From Roseburia sp. CAG:309 (GTDB lineage: Bacteria > Bacillota > Clostridia > Lachnospirales > Lachnospiraceae), in NCBI GenBank assembly GCA_000434115.1, contig FR894023.1, positions 746 to 16,082 of the forward strand: DNA of 15,337 nt. Reading direction: 5' to 3'. Position 1 is the first letter of the stretch. Every line of letters starts with the position of its first letter. The notes beneath the pieces are model-generated. The model worked only from the letters and a program-made list of their open reading frames with translations, had not been told where the DNA came from and searched no databases. A program made the translations under genes and the position numbers. Shown here piece after piece: positions 8,570-14,969 of this stretch.

Positions 8570-8597
8570 TTGACGTTTTCCAAATTTGTGTTATAAT
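8570..8597 (+). promoter_or_regulatory. rpsU: Candidate SigA promoter of rpsU
   Basis: TTGACG (8570-8575) and a perfect TATAAT (8592-8597) are separated by 16 bases. Transcription would start at about 8603-8605, giving a leader of about 70 bases before rpsU. No terminator is visible between alaS and this site, so rpsU may also receive read-through from alaS. Confidence 0.75.
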
Positions 8598-8624
8598 ATG
8601 TGTTAGTGCGAAAAAATACCCAAA

Positions 8625-8668
8625 CAGTTGTATTTTGCACAATCTTACAACTGGAGGGAGGTTAGGTG
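8625..8668 (+). promoter_or_regulatory. rpsU leader stem-loop with doubled Shine-Dalgarno
   Basis: CAGTTGT (8625-8631) pairs perfectly with ACAACTG (8647-8653) around a 15-base loop. The stem ends on the first G of GGAGGGAGG (8653-8661), which holds two overlapping GGAGG sequences. The inner one ends 14 bases before the ATG, longer than usual. A third weaker site AGGTG (8664-8668) has a standard 7-base spacing. Folding could limit ribosome access, but no control is proven. Confidence 0.5.
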
Positions 8669-8675
8669 TGATACT

Positions 8676-8852
8676 ATGTCAAATGTAATCGTTAAAGAAA
8701 ACGAATCATTGGATAGCGCATTGCGTCGTTTCAAGAGAAACTGTGCAAAAGCAGGAATCCAGCAGGAAATTCGTAAGAGAGAGCATTATGAGAAACCAAG
8801 CGTAAGACGTAAGAAAAAGTCTGAAGCTGCTCGTAAAAGAAAATTTAAATAA
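8676..8852 (+). CDS. rpsU: 30S ribosomal protein bS21
   Basis: A 58-residue, strongly basic protein of the small ribosomal subunit platform, near the 3' end of 16S rRNA, where it helps translation initiation. The S21 signature is clear: residues 1-20 (SNVIVKENESLDSALRRFKR), then the C-x-K-AGI segment and the basic tail KPSVRRKKKSEAARKRKFK. The frame is open upstream to a TTG at 8628, but the ATG at 8676 gives the universal N-terminus (M-S-N-V-I-V-K). It has its own promoter and is closed by two terminators. In Bacillus subtilis rpsU is followed by yqeY; here the next gene is yqfC. Confidence 0.97.
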   Translation: MSNVIVKENESLDSALRRFKRNCAKAGIQQEIRKREHYEKPSVRRKKKSEAARKRKFK

Positions 8853-8908
8853 TTGCACATATGAAGGAGGTCGTTCGACTCAGTCGGATACCTCCTTTTT
8901 CCGTGCAA
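8853..8908 (+). terminator. First intrinsic terminator after rpsU
   Basis: AAGGAGGT (8864-8871) pairs with ACCTCCTT (8890-8897), with an inner CGAC/GTCG stem around TCA. Five T residues follow at 8896-8900. A further outer pairing TTGCAC (8853-8858) with GTGCAA (8903-8908) spans the whole element and starts one base after the rpsU stop. The 3' arm resembles the anti-Shine-Dalgarno end of 16S rRNA. Confidence 0.8.
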
Positions 8909-8931
8909 ACAACGAGACACGCAATCGGAAG

Positions 8932-8977
8932 AAACGGCTCATGGCTGTGCTTGCACAAAGCCATGCACCGTTTTTTT
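8932..8977 (+). terminator. Second intrinsic terminator after rpsU
   Basis: AAACGG (8932-8937) pairs with CCGTTT (8968-8973). CATGGCT (8940-8946) pairs with AGCCATG (8959-8965), and GTG/CAC caps a CTTG loop. A run of seven T residues (8971-8977) follows. It is a textbook rho-independent terminator only about 30 bases after the first one, so it insulates yqfC from rpsU transcription. Confidence 0.85.
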
Positions 8978-8984
8978 CGATTAT

Positions 8985-9050
8985 GTGACGACTGTCACGA
9001 CGATGAGCTCCGTGAGGAGCGAAGAGGACGTGTCACGTTGGTGCCTCCTC
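8985..9050 (+). repeat. Cluster of short inverted repeats before yqfC
   Basis: Three small palindromes follow each other: GTGAC/GTCAC (8985-8998), GCTCC/GGAGC (9007-9020), and ACGTG-T-CACGT (9028-9038). GAGGAG (9014-9019) can alternatively pair with CTCCTC (9045-9050). TGTCAC occurs at 8993, 9031 and 9087, the last directly before the yqfC ATG. These may be operators or RNA structure; the sequence alone does not decide. Confidence 0.45.
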
Positions 9051-9061
9051 CTGCATATAAT
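9033..9061 (+). promoter_or_regulatory. Possible SigE-type sporulation promoter of the yqfC operon
   Basis: TCACGTT (9033-9039) matches 5 of 7 positions of a SigE-type -35. CATATAAT (9054-9061) fits the CATAnnnT-type -10, with 14 bases between them. yqfC and yqfD are mother-cell genes in Bacillus, which fits. The -10 also contains TATAAT, but no good SigA -35 lies at 16-18 bases. The -35 overlaps the ACGTGTCACGT palindrome. Confidence 0.4.
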
Positions 9062-9092
9062 ATACCAAGCGGCTTTTGTGAGAGGGTGTCAC

Positions 9093-9347
9093 ATGAATCC
9101 GATTTCAGAAAAACTGGGGCTTCAACCCGATATTTTAGAGGGAGCAACCATTGTAAAAATGTTTGGAACGGAATATGCCATTATTGAAAATTACAAGTCC
9201 TTGATCGAATACACAGAATGCCTTGTGAAAGTGCAGGGAAAGCATATGCGTGTGGTGATTGAAGGGGAAAAACTGGGGATTGAGTCATTTCAGCCGGATG
9301 AATGCCGCGTGTGTGGAAAAATAGAAAAAATATATTTTGCGGGTTAG
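9093..9347 (+). CDS. yqfC: YabP/YqfC-family sporulation protein
   Basis: An 84-residue protein of the YabP/YqfC family, known from spore-forming Firmicutes, where members act in the mother cell during spore formation. The pattern fits YqfC: an N-terminal helix (residues 3-13), a hydrophobic strand, the conserved IENYKSLIEYT (about 31-41), alternating beta strands, and the C-terminal GKIEKIYFAG. The frame is open upstream to 8985, but that region is the palindromic spacer. The ATG at 9093 has GAGAGGG six bases upstream and gives the usual N-terminus, so I start there. yqfD begins 10 bases after the stop, the universal arrangement for this pair. Biochemical function is unknown; the family and pairing are secure. 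Confidence 0.9.
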   Translation: MNPISEKLGLQPDILEGATIVKMFGTEYAIIENYKSLIEYTECLVKVQGKHMRVVIEGEKLGIESFQPDECRVCGKIEKIYFAG

Positions 9348-9357
9348 GAGGAACGGA

Positions 9358-10590
9358 ATGCGGTGGATTATGGGATACATAGAGTGTCAGGTGTCAGGAG
9401 GGCATCTGGAACGTTTTATGAATTTGTGCCGGCATCATGAGATTGAACTATGGAAGGTCAAAGAAAGGGAAAAAAAGGCAGTTTTTTTTATGTACGCGGC
9501 GGAGTATCGGAAATTAAAACCACTTGCCAGAAAGACAAAGACCGTACCGCATATTCGGAAAAAATACGGGTTTCCGTTCTGGTGCCTGAAAGCCAGAAGG
9601 GATTGGACGTTTACGTGGGGAATCGGACTTTTTTTCGCTGTTTTGTACATCCTGTCGTTATTTGTGTGGGACATTCAATTCCGCGGCCAGCAGACCTATA
9701 CCAAAGAAGGATTGGGAGCCGAGATTGAAGAAATGGGAGTATACCGGGGAATGACGAGAAAACAGCTGCAATGTGATAAGATTGAACAAAATTTAAGACT
9801 TCTGCATCCGGATCTGAGCTGGGTTTCGGCAGAAGAAAAAGGATGTGTGCTCCAAATCCAGGTAAAAGAAGGAAAAATGCTTCAGGAAGAAAAGGAAACA
9901 GAACAGGCACTTAGTTTGACCGCACCTTGTTCGGGCAAAATAGATGCTATCGTGACAAGAAGCGGTACGCCGTTGTGTAAAAAAGGCGATGTCGTGAAAA
10001 AAGGGCAGGTTCTGATACAGGGAAGTTATGATATTGTGGGAAATGACGAGCAGGTTATCCGAAGACAGGGAGTTGTCGCGGATGGAGAGATCCGGCTGCT
10101 GCATACCGTCAAATGGGAGGAAACGCTGCAAAAAGACTATATAGAAAAGCAAATGACAGGAAAAAAGCGGGATATTTATACGTTTCAATACAACGATTCA
10201 CGAATTTCCCTAAAAAATCCATTAAAATGGTTTAATAATTCAGGCAACTATGATATAATAAATTATGTATGTTTTGCAGAGCGGTTTATTCCGCTTCAGA
10301 TCAATGTTAAGATTATCCGGCGGCAGTTTCTGGATTACACAAAGGTAAAAAAGCAGTATACCAAAGAGCAGGCAGCCGGCGTTTTAAAAAAACATCTTGC
10401 TACGAAGATGGAACAGTTGCAGAATGAGGGGTATGAAATCTTAGAACATACAGAAGAGTTGGTTCAGGAAGAAAAAAAATACAAAATGACAGGCGTGATC
10501 CGTACCTGCATAGAAACGATGAATAAAAAAGAAGTGCAGCCGGAAGAACTGGAGGCTGCACCGGGAAAGGAAGAGACAGATGGCACGTGA
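9358..10590 (+). CDS. yqfD: Sporulation protein YqfD
   Basis: A 410-residue membrane-anchored protein, essential or important for sporulation in Bacillus and conserved with YqfC. The N-terminal ~80 residues are cytoplasmic and basic, with Gly-Pro/aromatic-rich FPFWCLKARR at 72-81. A single strong transmembrane segment follows at about 86-104 (GIGLFFAVLYILSLFVW), with the conserved FVWDIQFRG just after it. The remaining C-terminal ~300 residues are extracytoplasmic and soluble-looking, with a charged tail. The frame can begin at a TTG at 9337, but the ATG at 9358 has AGGAGG six bases upstream. The end overlaps the phoH start by 11 bases. Confidence 0.92.
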   Translation: MRWIMGYIECQVSGGHLERFMNLCRHHEIELWKVKEREKKAVFFMYAAEYRKLKPLARKTKTVPHIRKKYGFPFWCLKARRDWTFTWGIGLFFAVLYILSLFVWDIQFRGQQTYTKEGLGAEIEEMGVYRGMTRKQLQCDKIEQNLRLLHPDLSWVSAEEKGCVLQIQVKEGKMLQEEKETEQALSLTAPCSGKIDAIVTRSGTPLCKKGDVVKKGQVLIQGSYDIVGNDEQVIRRQGVVADGEIRLLHTVKWEETLQKDYIEKQMTGKKRDIYTFQYNDSRISLKNPLKWFNNSGNYDIINYVCFAERFIPLQINVKIIRRQFLDYTKVKKQYTKEQAAGVLKKHLATKMEQLQNEGYEILEHTEELVQEEKKYKMTGVIRTCIETMNKKEVQPEELEAAPGKEETDGT

Positions 10591-11578
10591 ACAGATCCTG
10601 CTGGACATTCCGGCAGAATATGAAAATAATATTTTTGGCGGCTTGGATGTACATTTGAAAAAGATTGAAAAAAATCTAGGTGTCGAGGTGATCGTTCGGG
10701 ATGGTTCCGTAAAAGTTGAGGGAGAGAGCGGAAAGGTCACGGAGGCAAAAAGAGTTTTTTCGGAACTTTTGGAACTGGCAAAGCGTGGAAATACGATTAC
10801 TGAGCAAAATGTAAATTATCTACTGGCATTGTCGAAAGAAAAATCATCGGTGTCATTGGCAGAAATTGACAATGACCTGATCGCATTTACAATTCAGGGA
10901 AAGCCGGTAAAACCAAAAACATTGGGACAGAAAAAATATGTGGATGCCATCCGCGATAAAATGATGGTATTTGGTGTCGGACCGGCGGGAACCGGAAAGA
11001 CCTATCTGGCGATGGCAATGGCGATACAGGCATTTAAACAGGACGAAGTGGGGAAGATCATTTTAACCAGACCGGCGATCGAAGCCGGAGAAAATCTGGG
11101 ATTTCTTCCGGGAGACCTGCAAAGTAAGATTGATCCGTATCTGCGGCCGTTGTACGATGCATTGTACCAGATCATGGGAGCAGACAGTTTTATCAAAAAT
11201 TCTGAAAAAGGTCTGATCGAGGTCGCTCCACTTGCCTATATGCGTGGACGGACACTCGATAATGCGTTTATTATACTGGATGAGGCGCAGAATACTACGC
11301 CGGCACAGATGAAAATGTTTTTGACAAGAATTGGGTTTGGTTCCAAAGTGGTGATTACGGGAGATCTTTCCCAGAAGGACCTTCCGTTTTCTACCCAGTC
11401 CGGACTGGAACAGGCACTAAAAGTATTAAAAGATGTGGATGAGATCGGGGTATCGTATCTTACCAATAAAGACGTAGTAAGGCATCCTCTGGTACAAAAA
11501 ATTGTACATGCCTATGAAAAATTTGAGGCAAGAGAACAGTACCGTGAAAAACGAAAAAATGAGCACAAAAGAAAGTGA
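10580..11578 (+). CDS. phoH: PhoH-like (PhoL) ATPase
   Basis: A 332-residue cytoplasmic P-loop ATPase. The N-terminal part (about 8-70) looks like a KH-type RNA-binding region. The ATPase domain has Walker A GPAGTGKT (134-141), Walker B IILDEAQN (231-238), and a conserved GDLSQKDLP (261-269). PhoH-family proteins are linked by genomic context to RNA processing, and the gene is commonly next to ybeY, as here. A role in rRNA maturation is plausible; direct activity is not well defined. The ATG lies inside the end of yqfD with GGAAAGGAAGAG ahead. Its stop is nine bases before the ybeY ATG chosen here. Confidence 0.95.
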   Translation: MAREQILLDIPAEYENNIFGGLDVHLKKIEKNLGVEVIVRDGSVKVEGESGKVTEAKRVFSELLELAKRGNTITEQNVNYLLALSKEKSSVSLAEIDNDLIAFTIQGKPVKPKTLGQKKYVDAIRDKMMVFGVGPAGTGKTYLAMAMAIQAFKQDEVGKIILTRPAIEAGENLGFLPGDLQSKIDPYLRPLYDALYQIMGADSFIKNSEKGLIEVAPLAYMRGRTLDNAFIILDEAQNTTPAQMKMFLTRIGFGSKVVITGDLSQKDLPFSTQSGLEQALKVLKDVDEIGVSYLTNKDVVRHPLVQKIVHAYEKFEAREQYREKRKNEHKRK

Positions 11579-11586
11579 GAAAGCCG

Positions 11587-12093
11587 ATGACAGTGTATTT
11601 TGAAAATGAGACAGCAAAAGAATTTTCGTTTGATCCGGAAGAACAGGCAAAAAAAGTGATCTCCTTTGTGTGCGATCATGAAAACTGTCCCTATGAAGCC
11701 GAGGTCAGCGTGACGATGGTGGAAAAAGAAACCATCCGTGAGATCAATGCGGAACACCGGCAGGTTGACCGTGTGACTGATGTTCTCAGCTTTCCGATGA
11801 TGGAATACGATATACCGGGCAGTTTTGAGGGACAGGCCTTTGAAGACAGCATGACAATTTCTCCGGAAAGCGAAGAACTGGTGCTGGGGGACATCGTTTT
11901 GTGTTCGGATGTGATCGCAGAGCAGGCAGAGGAATATGGACACTCCGAACTGCGTGAGTACAGTTTCCTGATCGTGCACAGTATGCTGCATCTGTTTGGT
12001 TACGATCATATGGAAGAGGAAGAACGGGAGCAGATGGAAGCAAAGCAGCGGGAGATCATGGAACAAATGGGAATCTCGCGTGAAATGAACTAA
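11587..12093 (+). CDS. ybeY: rRNA maturation endoribonuclease YbeY
   Basis: A 168-residue metal-dependent endoribonuclease that takes part in 16S rRNA 3'-end maturation and ribosome quality control. The zinc motif HSMLHLFGYDH is at residues 131-141 with all three histidines. The upstream motif DRVTDVLSFP (61-70) and the GDIVLC strand (101-106) are typical. A GTG at 11575 overlapping the phoH stop would add four residues. I prefer the ATG at 11587 because the usual N-terminal strand starts there, but its ribosome binding site is weak and the choice is not certain. Residues 77-97 form an acidic insertion between the conserved strands, longer than in the Bacillus protein. Confidence 0.94.
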   Translation: MTVYFENETAKEFSFDPEEQAKKVISFVCDHENCPYEAEVSVTMVEKETIREINAEHRQVDRVTDVLSFPMMEYDIPGSFEGQAFEDSMTISPESEELVLGDIVLCSDVIAEQAEEYGHSELREYSFLIVHSMLHLFGYDHMEEEEREQMEAKQREIMEQMGISREMN

Positions 12094-12100
12094 ATCATTG

Positions 12101-12116
12101 TCTTTTATATAAAAGA
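12101..12116. repeat. 16-bp perfect palindrome before the DUF3048 gene
   Basis: TCTTTTATATAAAAGA is a perfect 16-bp palindrome of mostly A-T pairs, eight bases after the ybeY stop. The ribosome binding site AGAAAGGAAAGG of the next gene starts at its end. It may be an operator or a weak hairpin; AT-rich chance is also possible. Confidence 0.4.
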
Positions 12117-12133
12117 AAGGAAAGGATAGAACA

Positions 12134-13252
12134 ATGAAAAATAAAAAGAAAGTAATACTTATCAGTAGTATTTGTGCCGTTGTTGTAATCGCAGCGGCTG
12201 CCGGAGCAGCGATCTTTATGAATCGTTTCGGAAAAGTGGCAGACGAACAGAAGGCGCCGGAGACAACACCGGTACCGGTTGTAACAGCAGCACCGGAACC
12301 GACCAAAGACCCTCATGAGGGCATGGTGAGGAGCAATCTGACCGGAGAATATGTTACAGAAAAAGTGGCGGCAAAACGGCCATATGCCGTTATTATCAAC
12401 AATATTGAGTATGCCAATGCCAATCAGCAGGGAACCTCACAGATCGATGTACTGTATGAAGCTCTTGCAGAAGGTGGAATTACGAGAATGCTCGGCGTGA
12501 TTCAGGATGTGGACAAGATTAAGAAACTGGGATCCGTGCGAAGTGCAAGACATTATTTTGTCAGTTTTGCTAGTGAATGGGATGCCATATTCTGCCATTT
12601 TGGACAGACGAAATATGCGATTTCCAAGATTGAAGAATTGGGAATTAATAATTTAAGTGGTCTGTCCGCTGTCGGACCGGTTGTTTATGCCAGAGATTAT
12701 TCGTATAAGGCACCGCATAACGTATTTACAACCGGCAAAAAGATGAAAAAAGGAGCGAAAAAACTTGGCTACCGTACAAAGGTAAAATCCGATAATGTAG
12801 CAGAGCATTTTAGATTCTATGAGGAAGACACGGATCTTGATTCCGCAGACGATACAACCTATATCAAACTGCCATTTTCCGATTACTCGACGTGTTATCT
12901 GAAATACGATACCAAGAGTAAAACATACAAAAAATATGAATATGGCAAGAAACACAAAGATCACAAAAACAACAAGCAGCTTGCGTTCAAAAATGTGATC
13001 GTACAGCTGGTAAAAGAGAAAAATATTGATAAAAACGGATATCAGCATCTTTTCCTTCACAAAAGAAAAGGAGAAGGGTATTATCTTACCAATGGAAAAC
13101 GAGTGAAGATCACATGGCGTAAGAGTGAGGCAGATCATAAGATGACATATTACGATGAGTCCGGTGAGGTACTTACGATCAATCCGGGAAAAACATACAT
13201 TGCGGCATATCCGACAAGCAGAAAAAAATTGATTTCATTGAAAGAAAAATAA
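12134..13252 (+). CDS. Membrane-anchored DUF3048 domain protein
   Basis: A 372-residue protein with a basic N-terminus (KNKKKV), a single hydrophobic segment (about 8-29), and a Pro/Thr-rich linker (residues 41-60). It is therefore exported and tethered by an uncleaved signal anchor; no lipobox is visible, unlike the lipoprotein YerB. The DUF3048 domain starts at about 80 with RPYAVIINN. It includes GSVRSARHYF (133-142) and FCHFGQTKYA (153-162), the conserved SVRSxR and HxG features. The C-terminal third is lysine-rich (about 260-372) and carries the second DUF3048 half. Function is unknown; YerB-type proteins are thought to act at the cell envelope. The ATG is 40 bases after ybeY with AGAAAGGAAAGG upstream. 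Confidence 0.85.
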   Translation: MKNKKKVILISSICAVVVIAAAAGAAIFMNRFGKVADEQKAPETTPVPVVTAAPEPTKDPHEGMVRSNLTGEYVTEKVAAKRPYAVIINNIEYANANQQGTSQIDVLYEALAEGGITRMLGVIQDVDKIKKLGSVRSARHYFVSFASEWDAIFCHFGQTKYAISKIEELGINNLSGLSAVGPVVYARDYSYKAPHNVFTTGKKMKKGAKKLGYRTKVKSDNVAEHFRFYEEDTDLDSADDTTYIKLPFSDYSTCYLKYDTKSKTYKKYEYGKKHKDHKNNKQLAFKNVIVQLVKEKNIDKNGYQHLFLHKRKGEGYYLTNGKRVKITWRKSEADHKMTYYDESGEVLTINPGKTYIAAYPTSRKKLISLKEK

Positions 13253-13295
13253 TGGATTATTGCTGATAAATAATGGAAAATAGAAAGGAATCAGT

Positions 13296-14969
13296 ATGAG
13301 TGAGAAAAAACATCAGACATCTGAAGGGAGCGATTTTTTAAAGCAGGGAAGTATCCTTGCGATGGCATCCCTGATCGTGCGGTTTATCGGTATGGTCTAC
13401 CGAATCCCCATGTCCAATATACTGGGGGAAGAGGGCAATGGTATCTATGCTGTTGCAGTGGACGTATATGATATTGTGTTGATTATATCCTCTTACAGTA
13501 TTCCGCTGGCATTGTCAAAGATCATTGCCGCCCAGAGCATACAAAGGCAATACAAAAACACCGGCAAAACGTTTCGGCTGACCCTTTTGTTTGCTGTGGT
13601 TTCCGGTGGTTTGTTTGGCATCCTTCTGTTTGCCGGTTCCGGATTTATTGAGACACATATTTATCCGGATTATGCCGGAGTTCGGTATCCACTCCGCATA
13701 CTTGCACCGACGATATTTATCGTTGCCCTTTTGGGAGTGTTCCGTGGATTTTTCCAGGGAAAGAAGACTATGATCCCGACGGCGGTATCTCAGGTAGTAG
13801 AGCAGATTGTCAATGCCATTGTGAGCGTTGCCGGTGCCTATTATCTTATGAAATGGAATGCGGACAGCCCGTTTAAGAGTGGCTGGGGCGCTGCCGGTGG
13901 TACGCTTGGAACGTGTATGGGAGCATTTTTTGCCCTTCTTTTGGTGGGATTTGTGTATTGGATCTATCGTCCGATCCAGAACAAATTGGAGCGCAAGGAC
14001 CACACAAGACAGTTGTATTCCGCGGCACATATTTACCGTATGTTGATCCTGACGATCCTTCCGGTTATTTTGAGCCAGACCGTATATCAGATCAGCGGTT
14101 TAGTGGACTATTATCTATTCGGAGATGTACTTGGAGGCAAGGGGATTGACTCCGTTACGATCAAGTCTATGGTCGGAATGTATAGTTCCAAATACCGCCT
14201 TTTGACGACACTGCCGATTGCAATCTCGACGTCGATCGCTTCTTCGATGATTCCAAGTGCGGTAGCGGCATATACAAAGCGGGATGAAAAACTCTTAAAT
14301 GACAATATTTCCTCCGGGATCAAATTTAATATGATCATTGCTTTTCCGTGTGCCATCGGATACACGGTGATCGGTCAGGGACTTATCCGGATGCTGTTTC
14401 CATCGTCCGATTATATTACAGGTGGTAAATTGATGCTTGCCGGTTCTGCCGCCATTATCTTTTATGCCATCTCCAATGTGACAGGCGGAGCCTTGCAGAG
14501 TATTGATAAAATGCGTCTGCCGGTAATTCATTCGGCAATCTCGCTTGTCATTCATATTAGTATCGTAGTGGCACTTTTGCATGTGACAGAACTTAATGTT
14601 TATGTACTGGTGATTGGAAATGTGACATTCCCAATTGTGGTAAGTGCTTTGAATATTTGGGCGTTAAAACGGTATATTCCGACTTTTGAAGTGAAACCGC
14701 TCACAACGTTTGGGGTACCGCTTTCTGCCAGCCTGTGGATGGGCGTGGCAGTAGCGATCGTATATACGCTTATGAATCGTCTGTGTCTGACATTCTTAGG
14801 CGGTTATATGGCGAATGCACTGGCATCACTGGTATCTGTCGCGGTGGGAGCGTTGGTATTTTTCTGGATGTTCTTGTCTTTGAAGGGAATGACCAAACAG
14901 GAATTGTTTGATTTCCCGATGGGACGTAAATTATATCTTGTTGCCAGAAAATTACGACTTATGGAATAA
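13296..14969 (+). CDS. SpoVB/MurJ-like lipid or oligosaccharide flippase
   Basis: A 557-residue integral membrane protein of the MOP/MVF flippase superfamily. The N-terminal ~20 residues are hydrophilic, followed by about 14 hydrophobic segments. MVYRIPMSNILGEEGNGIYA (33-52) and FRGFFQGKKTMIPTAVSQ (149-166) are typical of the SpoVB and polysaccharide-transporter branch. Members flip undecaprenyl-linked precursors (lipid II, teichoic acid or O-unit type) across the membrane. SpoVB acts in spore cortex synthesis and YtgP/MurJ in vegetative peptidoglycan; which applies here cannot be told from sequence. The ATG has AGAAAGGA upstream. The 3' end overlaps the convergent carboxypeptidase gene by 18 bp, with no terminator in between. 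Confidence 0.93.
   Translation: MSEKKHQTSEGSDFLKQGSILAMASLIVRFIGMVYRIPMSNILGEEGNGIYAVAVDVYDIVLIISSYSIPLALSKIIAAQSIQRQYKNTGKTFRLTLLFAVVSGGLFGILLFAGSGFIETHIYPDYAGVRYPLRILAPTIFIVALLGVFRGFFQGKKTMIPTAVSQVVEQIVNAIVSVAGAYYLMKWNADSPFKSGWGAAGGTLGTCMGAFFALLLVGFVYWIYRPIQNKLERKDHTRQLYSAAHIYRMLILTILPVILSQTVYQISGLVDYYLFGDVLGGKGIDSVTIKSMVGMYSSKYRLLTTLPIAISTSIASSMIPSAVAAYTKRDEKLLNDNISSGIKFNMIIAFPCAIGYTVIGQGLIRMLFPSSDYITGGKLMLAGSAAIIFYAISNVTGGALQSIDKMRLPVIHSAISLVIHISIVVALLHVTELNVYVLVIGNVTFPIVVSALNIWALKRYIPTFEVKPLTTFGVPLSASLWMGVAVAIVYTLMNRLCLTFLGGYMANALASLVSVAVGALVFFWMFLSLKGMTKQELFDFPMGRKLYLVARKLRLME

Noticed and set aside
8861..9187. 108-codon plus-strand open frame after rpsU
   Set aside because: It starts inside the first terminator, crosses the second one and runs into yqfC in another frame. 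No ribosome binding site or family resemblance is seen.
14885..14917. Hairpin GGGAA/TTCCC with inner AAACA/TGTTT as a minus-strand terminator for the carboxypeptidase
   Set aside because: On the minus strand no T-run follows the stem, and the sequence is accounted for by the flippase coding region.
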